A stretch of DNA of 16,737 bases from NCBI GenBank assembly GCA_964481775.1, contig CAYZUX010000130.1:1-16737 (forward strand), read 5' to 3'. Under the pieces are notes generated by a model. That model searched no databases, had not been told where the DNA came from, and worked only from the letters and a program-made list of their open reading frames with translations. This DNA is from OLB16 sp964481775. Lineage in GTDB: Bacteria > Hinthialibacterota > Hinthialibacteria > OLB16. Of the stretch, positions 13,379-16,737 are shown piece by piece (positions within the stretch are counted from its first letter, which is position 1; every line of letters starts with the position of its first letter). The position numbers were made by a program, and so were the translations under genes.

Positions 13379-14074
13379 TCACTTCCCGCCTTTGATCGAG
13401 AAGATTGACTGGGGGAGGTTGATGTTCTGCTTGATCTTGTGGAAGAACACGCTGACCTCGTTATCCGCACGGGCCATGATGGCTTCGACCGGAAGGTAGG
13501 TCCGTTGGTGAATCCACATCAGCTGGCGTGGGTGTTGACCACCTCGGACCTTTGGTTCAGCACGCAGGAGATAGGTTGGAATCCCCAAAGAGTTGTCAGA
13601 TTTCACATCGGCCAGCTGGTAGATTGAAAGAAAACGATCGACATTGAAGTTGTTGATATCAGCGATCTGGTTCACCATTGCGATCACTGGATCGCTTCCA
13701 TATTGATCAACCCAGGAGTTTTGAGATGCACTGTAACGCCACAATTTCCGTCCATCATGGATGTAGATATATTTGTTCTCTCCCAATGGGTAAATCTTGG
13801 GGGTACCGGTGGCTGACTCAGGAGCAGGGGAGTACTCCAGACGCACCAGCAGCGGTGCCCTGTAGAAGATCTGACCATAGAACACATTGACCTTTTCGCC
13901 CTCATTTTTCTTCCAGGTCTGGATCTCGATAACCGCCGAGGCATCATAGATGTTGGCCCAACGGGCCTGCATCCCTTGGACCACCTGTTGAACACCTTGC
14001 CCCTGAGAGGGGCTTCCCAGCGAGGAAAAGAGAACACAACTGCATAAAAACACCCACATTGCATGACTTCTCAT
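13379..14074 (-). CDS. LolA-like outer-membrane lipoprotein-sorting family protein (periplasmic)
   Basis: From the ATG at 14074 the protein has 231 residues with an N-terminal signal sequence (MRSHAMWVFLCSCVLFSSLG) and probable cleavage near SQGQ. The mature part shows the LolA-like plan: an N-terminal helix (VVQGMQARWANIYDASAVIEIQT), paired strands such as GQIFYRAPLLVRLEY, IYIHDGRKLWRYS, and a late RTYLPVEAIM strand. The cysteines in the signal peptide do not form a clear lipobox. It differs strongly from the neighbouring LolA-like protein, so the two are not recent duplicates. TGAGG lies about 8 nt before the ATG, supporting this start over one at 14122. It likely works in outer-membrane lipid or lipoprotein handling; the precise role is unknown. 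Confidence 0.75.
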   Translation of the reverse strand: MRSHAMWVFLCSCVLFSSLGSPSQGQGVQQVVQGMQARWANIYDASAVIEIQTWKKNEGEKVNVFYGQIFYRAPLLVRLEYSPAPESATGTPKIYPLGENKYIYIHDGRKLWRYSASQNSWVDQYGSDPVIAMVNQIADINNFNVDRFLSIYQLADVKSDNSLGIPTYLLRAEPKVRGGQHPRQLMWIHQRTYLPVEAIMARADNEVSVFFHKIKQNINLPQSIFSIKGGK

Positions 14075-14174
14075 GGTACAAACCTCATTTGAGTACTTGC
14101 TATTGGATTGGGTCTCCCCCAATGGAAAGAAGGATAATCGAGTTTGGCTGGAGAGAGAAGGATTGGGAACTCAT

Positions 14175-14201
14175 TCCCCCTCGCCTTGTGGGAGAGGGGG
14201 A
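14175..14201. repeat. GC-rich intergenic hairpin, CCCCCTC...GAGGGGG type
   Basis: TCCCCCTC (14175-14182) pairs with GAGGGGGA (14194-14201) around GCCTTGTGGGA. An outer pairing, CTCATTCCC (14170-14178) with GGGAGTGAG (14205-14213), can form as an alternative with one T-G wobble. It lies 20 nt beyond the stop of the CBM9-like gene. No U-tract follows, so it looks more like a dispersed palindromic element than a classical terminator. Confidence 0.5.
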
Positions 14202-14220
14202 TATGGGAGTGAGGTAGTTC

Positions 14221-15078
14221 TCAGTAAAGCACCCAGTTGCCAACCTCCGAGGGGATCCCCTCAAGATTCATGATCCCCCACATGTTTTCATAGTTCCACA
14301 CATCCAGCACGCCATTGCCTGACCAGAAAAACCAGCCCTGGGCATAGACTCCGGCATCGCTATCGACAAACTCGGCATTGAAACCATAGGGGTTTCCCGG
14401 TGTCATGGTTCGCAGATTATGTCCGCTCACTTCGTTGAGCGGCATCCGTTCCTCAAAGACATAGGTGTAGGGACCAGTTCCTGAGATATGGATGGAAACC
14501 AACCAGTGGACCTGGTCCGGTTGAGCTCCCACCTTGGCGGCTCCGGGTGTCCCATTGTTGGTGGTGAAATCGCCATTCTCGGTATAACAGTTGTAATCGG
14601 TGCTCACTCCGAACTGCTCATAACCGACTTGATTGGAGATGGGTGGGTTGGGTATGTTGGCTCTGGCTGCATTCGTGCTGTCGATGTAGATGTGGAGAGC
14701 ATCCTCTTTCCAGGCCTCGTTAGTGTTGTTCGCCGAGGGTCGTTGCTCCAACAGGTTGTCCCGGATGATGGCCGCCACATACAGGGATGAACCGTCATGG
14801 CAGATATAGAGGGTCATCTCTCCATCGGCTTTGCCACTCATCGTGCCCAGCACCGTGGTACCGTATACGGAGGAGGTCCCCGTTTTGCCATCGCCCGGGT
14901 AGAAATGAAGGCCTCCCGACAAGACCTCTGAGGTCCAGTCAGTTGTAGCCCCGTCAATCTGTATGGGATGGGCGGCGGTGTCCACATAGGGGACATCGAC
15001 TGTGGGACGGACTGCCGCTGAGGAGGAGAGGACCAGAATCGTAAAAGCAAGGAGGACAGAGAGTAGACGGGTGAGCAT
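14221..15078 (-). CDS. Secreted protein with CBM9-like carbohydrate-binding domain
   Basis: From the ATG at 15078 the protein has 285 residues and begins with a clear signal peptide (MLTRLLSVLLAFTILVLSSSA). The mature part fits a family-9-type carbohydrate-binding (DOMON-like beta-sandwich) module. PIQIDGATTDWTSE is the usual opening of these domains. LYICHDGSSLYVAAIIRDN is the central strand pair, followed by WKEDALHIYIDS, where the acidic pair is typical, and later by FEERMPLNEV. No catalytic domain is attached, so it is probably a periplasmic or surface glycan-binding protein; the ligand is unknown. The ribosome-binding site before 15078 is weak. An in-frame GTG at 15129 would place a stem-loop inside the coding region and push the signal peptide inwards, so I reject it. 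Confidence 0.75.
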   Translation of the reverse strand: MLTRLLSVLLAFTILVLSSSAAVRPTVDVPYVDTAAHPIQIDGATTDWTSEVLSGGLHFYPGDGKTGTSSVYGTTVLGTMSGKADGEMTLYICHDGSSLYVAAIIRDNLLEQRPSANNTNEAWKEDALHIYIDSTNAARANIPNPPISNQVGYEQFGVSTDYNCYTENGDFTTNNGTPGAAKVGAQPDQVHWLVSIHISGTGPYTYVFEERMPLNEVSGHNLRTMTPGNPYGFNAEFVDSDAGVYAQGWFFWSGNGVLDVWNYENMWGIMNLEGIPSEVGNWVLY

Positions 15079-15095
15079 GATGGAAATAATCTGGC

Positions 15096-15123
15096 CAAGG
15101 GGCGCGATTGCCCGCGCCCCTTG
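15096..15123 (-). terminator. Perfect 11-bp hairpin between leuB and the CBM9-like gene
   Basis: CAAGGGGCGCG (15096-15106) pairs with CGCGCCCCTTG (15113-15123) around a 6-nt loop. It begins about 10 nt after the leuB stop. On the minus strand no U-run follows, so it may act as an inefficient terminator or an mRNA 3'-end stabiliser of leuB rather than a full intrinsic terminator. Confidence 0.55.
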
Positions 15124-15133
15124 AGTCACCTCG

Positions 15134-16201
15134 TCACAACGCCTCGCACACCAGATCGCCGACCTGAGTAGTGGAATACCCCATCTTCCCGGCGGCCATG
15201 CTCTTCATTTTCGGTGTGGTCTTCTTGATCGCCTCGATCACACGGTCGCCCGACTTCTTGTAGCCTGAGTTCTGCAACAGCATCCCCAACGCCCCGACCG
15301 CCGCGAGCGGGTTGATGATATCCATGCCGGTGTACTTCGGAGCCGAACCGCCAATCGGCTCATACATGCTCACCCCGCCCTTGTCGGGGTTGATGTTGCC
15401 CCCGGCGGCGATGCCCATGCCGCCCTGAATGATCGCTCCCAGGTCGGTGATGATGTCTCCGAACATGTTGGGTACCACAATGGTGTCATAGAACTCCGGG
15501 TTCTTCACAAACCACATGCAGCAGGCATCCACATGGTTGTAATCGCGCTGGATGTCGGGGTAGTCCTTCTCTCCGATCTCGTTGAAAGCACGGAACCAGG
15601 TGTCCGCACAGAAGGTGAGGACATTGGTTTTGTGAACCAGGGTCAGCAACCCCTTGCCCTCGCCCGCCTGCTTCTTACGACGGCAGAACTCGAAGGCATA
15701 ACGCAGGCAACGTTCCGCTCCAAATCGGGTGGCGATCATCTCCTGGGTGGAGACCTCCTGGGCGGTTCCCTTGCGCAGGATTCCGCCATTACCGCAATAC
15801 AGATCTTCAGTGTTCTCACGGATGACATCGAAGGCGATATCCTTGGGTCCCTTGTCCTTGAGCGGGCAATCCACACCCGGGTAGAGGTACACCGGACGCA
15901 GGTTGATATACTGATCCAGCGCGAAACGCAGACGTAGCAGGAGGCCCTTCTCCAGGATGCCTGGCTTCACATTGGGGTGCCCGACTGCCCCCAGCAGGAT
16001 GGCATCATACTCACGCAACTCATCGATCTGTTCATCATTGATGATCTCCCCTGTTGTCAGGTAGCGATCCCCGCCGTAATCGAACTGGCTGGTGGTGTAT
16101 TCGATCTTTTCGAGCTTGGAGACCGCCTTGAGGACCTTAAGGGCCTCGCGGACTACCTCAGGGCCTGTTCCATCGCCAGGCAGGACTGCGACCTTAAACA
16201 T
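15134..16201 (-). CDS. leuB: 3-isopropylmalate dehydrogenase family enzyme
   Basis: This is a metal-dependent beta-decarboxylating dehydrogenase, 355 residues from the ATG at 16201, which has GGAGG 7 nt upstream. LeuB oxidises and decarboxylates 3-isopropylmalate in leucine synthesis. Visible: VLPGDGTGPEV (6-16), the helix and strand LLLRLRFALDQYINLRP (87-103) with Arg90/Arg92/Arg102 as in LeuB, RENTEDLYCGNGG (128-140), HKTN with Lys191, Asp225, and GDIITD with Asp249/Asp253. The helix resembles actinobacterial-type LeuB. However, RENTED resembles isocitrate dehydrogenases, and EPIGGSAPKYTG has Lys-Tyr where E. coli NADP-isocitrate dehydrogenase has its NADP-selecting Lys344-Tyr345. LeuB is the best call; an isocitrate, homoisocitrate or tartrate dehydrogenase is less likely. 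No other leucine gene is in the window. Confidence 0.82.
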   Translation of the reverse strand: MFKVAVLPGDGTGPEVVREALKVLKAVSKLEKIEYTTSQFDYGGDRYLTTGEIINDEQIDELREYDAILLGAVGHPNVKPGILEKGLLLRLRFALDQYINLRPVYLYPGVDCPLKDKGPKDIAFDVIRENTEDLYCGNGGILRKGTAQEVSTQEMIATRFGAERCLRYAFEFCRRKKQAGEGKGLLTLVHKTNVLTFCADTWFRAFNEIGEKDYPDIQRDYNHVDACCMWFVKNPEFYDTIVVPNMFGDIITDLGAIIQGGMGIAAGGNINPDKGGVSMYEPIGGSAPKYTGMDIINPLAAVGALGMLLQNSGYKKSGDRVIEAIKKTTPKMKSMAAGKMGYSTTQVGDLVCEAL

Positions 16202-16263
16202 GGGAAACCTCCGGAGAAATTGGGAATGCTGGCGGAAGGAAGGAGTCCCGCCACTGGTCTCGT

Positions 16264-16291
16264 ACCTTAGCAATATCACGTATTGAGTCAA
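16264..16291 (-). promoter_or_regulatory. Candidate leuB promoter
   Basis: On the minus strand TTGACT (16291-16286) is a near-consensus -35 box, and TAAGGT (16269-16264) follows after 16 nt as a weak -10. This is about 60 nt before the leuB ATG. The leader contains a TGGCGG/CCGCCA hairpin (16230-16253). No leucine-rich leader peptide was seen. Confidence 0.3.
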
Positions 16292-16321
16292 GAAATAGAG
16301 GTTGAAATCCTAGTGTATCTA

Positions 16322-16335
16322 TTGTATATATACAA
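16322..16335. promoter_or_regulatory. Perfect 14-bp palindrome, probable GntR autoregulatory operator
   Basis: TTGTATATATACAA is a perfect inverted repeat ending 14 nt before the ATG of the GntR-family gene, in the shared leuB/gntR intergenic region. GntR-family dimers bind short palindromes and commonly repress their own promoters. Its AT-rich core could also contain the -10 box. Confidence 0.5.
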
Positions 16336-16349
16336 ACAGAAAGAAACCC

Positions 16350-16737
16350 ATGCCACCACGCCTCCTGATCCCTGTATCGATGACCGGTCCCGAACCGCTC
16401 TATGAGCAGGTCAAGCAGGGGATGCGTCACGCCATCCTGCGCGGCGACCTCGCCGAGGGGGATCCGGTGCCTTCCTTCCGTAGCCTGGCCGCCGATCTCC
16501 GAGTCAGCATGATCACCGTCAAACGAGCCTATGACGATCTCGTGGCTGAAGGGATTCTCGCCACCCGTCAAGGCAAGGGAACTTATGTGGCGGAGGGCGC
16601 CTTGGAGGCTTGCCGTGCTTCCGCCAGCGAGGAGATCCGTAGCCTGGTTGAGAAGGCGCGGGACATTGCTCGACTGGCACGGATGAGCGAGGAAGAGGTA
16701 TTGCAGTGGTTGCGGAAGATAACCCCCTCTCCCCGTG
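16350..16737 (+). CDS. GntR-family transcriptional regulator, YtrA subfamily (3' end beyond window)
   Basis: The frame is open from the ATG at 16350 to the window edge, 129 codons, with no stop seen. Residues about 12-80 are a GntR-type winged helix-turn-helix: PEPLYEQVKQGMRHAIL at the start, then PSFRSLAADLRVSMITVKRAYDDL, where the recognition helix follows the conserved LA..L.VS..TV pattern, and EGILATRQGKGTYV as the wing. The remaining 45 or so residues are charged and helical, with no ligand-binding FCD, UTRA or aminotransferase domain. That is the YtrA plan of about 120-130 residues, so the stop is probably close by. YtrA regulators usually control an adjacent ABC transporter operon, here to the right of the window. 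The ribosome-binding site is weak (AGAAAG). Confidence 0.85.
   Translation, partial: MPPRLLIPVSMTGPEPLYEQVKQGMRHAILRGDLAEGDPVPSFRSLAADLRVSMITVKRAYDDLVAEGILATRQGKGTYVAEGALEACRASASEEIRSLVEKARDIARLARMSEEEVLQWLRKITPSPR
16723..16737. repeat. Possible left half of a CCCTCTCCC-type palindromic element
   Basis: CCCCCTCTCCCCGTG at the window edge resembles the left arm and loop of the hairpin at 14175-14201 (CCCCCTCGCCTTGTG). If a GGGAGAGGGG arm follows outside the window, the end of the GntR gene runs into the element. Only half can be seen. Confidence 0.3.

Noticed and set aside
15079..15129. GTG start at 15129 for the CBM9-like gene
   Set aside because: It would bury the signal peptide and place an 11-bp hairpin within the coding sequence; the ATG at 15078 begins exactly with the signal peptide.
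15533..15937. A 134-codon plus-strand frame
   Set aside because: It is antisense to the conserved core of leuB, and its periodic hydrophobic composition is the usual mirror of a real gene.
16202..16321. Leucine leader peptide or attenuator before leuB
   Set aside because: No short frame with consecutive leucine codons and no terminator/antiterminator pair is visible; only a small TGGCGG/CCGCCA hairpin is present.
16194..16571. A 125-codon minus-strand frame at the right end
   Set aside because: It overlaps the leuB start and runs antisense to the winged-helix region of the GntR regulator, which has clear family motifs.
1..16737. tRNA or rRNA genes, CRISPR arrays, riboswitches, insertion sequences
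   Set aside because: I looked for the TTCGA-type T-arm, regularly spaced direct repeats, conserved riboswitch cores, and transposase motifs with terminal inverted repeats, and saw none that held up. A GGTTCGAGG at about 3855 is inside ftsY and is not in a cloverleaf context.

Overview
The window is a compact chromosomal segment from a diderm (Gram-negative-type) heterotrophic bacterium. The evidence for two membranes is a secretin C-terminus at the left edge, two LolA-like lipoprotein-carrier homologues with signal peptides, and a Tat-type exported oxidoreductase. Gfo/Idh/MocA dehydrogenases, a PhyH-type dioxygenase, a CBM9-like secreted protein and a soluble polyprenol-phosphate-mannose-synthase-like GT2 together resemble Planctomycetes/Lentisphaerae/Verrucomicrobia or candidate phyla such as Hydrogenedentota, Sumerlaeota or Poribacteria. 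This placement is inferred from gene content only; no rRNA or other phylogenetic anchor is present. No tRNA, rRNA, CRISPR array, intact IS element or phage gene was seen.

Layout, left to right. (1) 1-2543, plus strand: tail of a secretin, a 7Fe ferredoxin (fdxA), a strong terminator, arginyl-tRNA synthetase (argS), then a short remnant of a PIN-domain toxin gene. (2) 2562-7349, minus strand, read right to left: a REC-domain response regulator fused to a histidine-kinase-like DHp helix pair, a hemerythrin-like protein, a cytoplasmic Gfo/Idh/MocA oxidoreductase, ftsY, and a Tat-exported Gfo/Idh/MocA oxidoreductase. The last three are so tightly spaced that they are probably one operon. (3) 7511-10497, plus strand: rpiB and a transaldolase-fusion-type glucose-6-phosphate isomerase (a sugar-phosphate isomerase pair 20 nt apart), then a PhyH-family Fe(II)/2-oxoglutarate dioxygenase. 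(4) 10506-12307: a minus-strand GT2 whose 5' end overlaps or abuts a divergent plus-strand small membrane protein, followed by a HAD-IIA phosphatase. (5) 12316-16201, minus strand: two LolA-like periplasmic proteins, a secreted CBM9-like protein and an isopropylmalate-dehydrogenase-family enzyme (leuB). (6) 16350 to the right edge, plus strand: a YtrA-type GntR regulator, cut by the window end, with a perfect palindrome upstream.

Most of the content is recognisable housekeeping and central metabolism, with genes separated by short gaps; no gap longer than 300 bases lacks a gene. I did not find a convincing new multi-gene system. The items most worth a second look are the REC-DHp protein without an ATPase domain next to a hemerythrin, the leuB product with isocitrate-dehydrogenase-like substrate and cofactor motifs, the terminator hairpin sitting directly in the argS leader, the family of GC-rich CCCTC/GAGGG hairpins between genes, and the PIN-toxin remnant behind argS.
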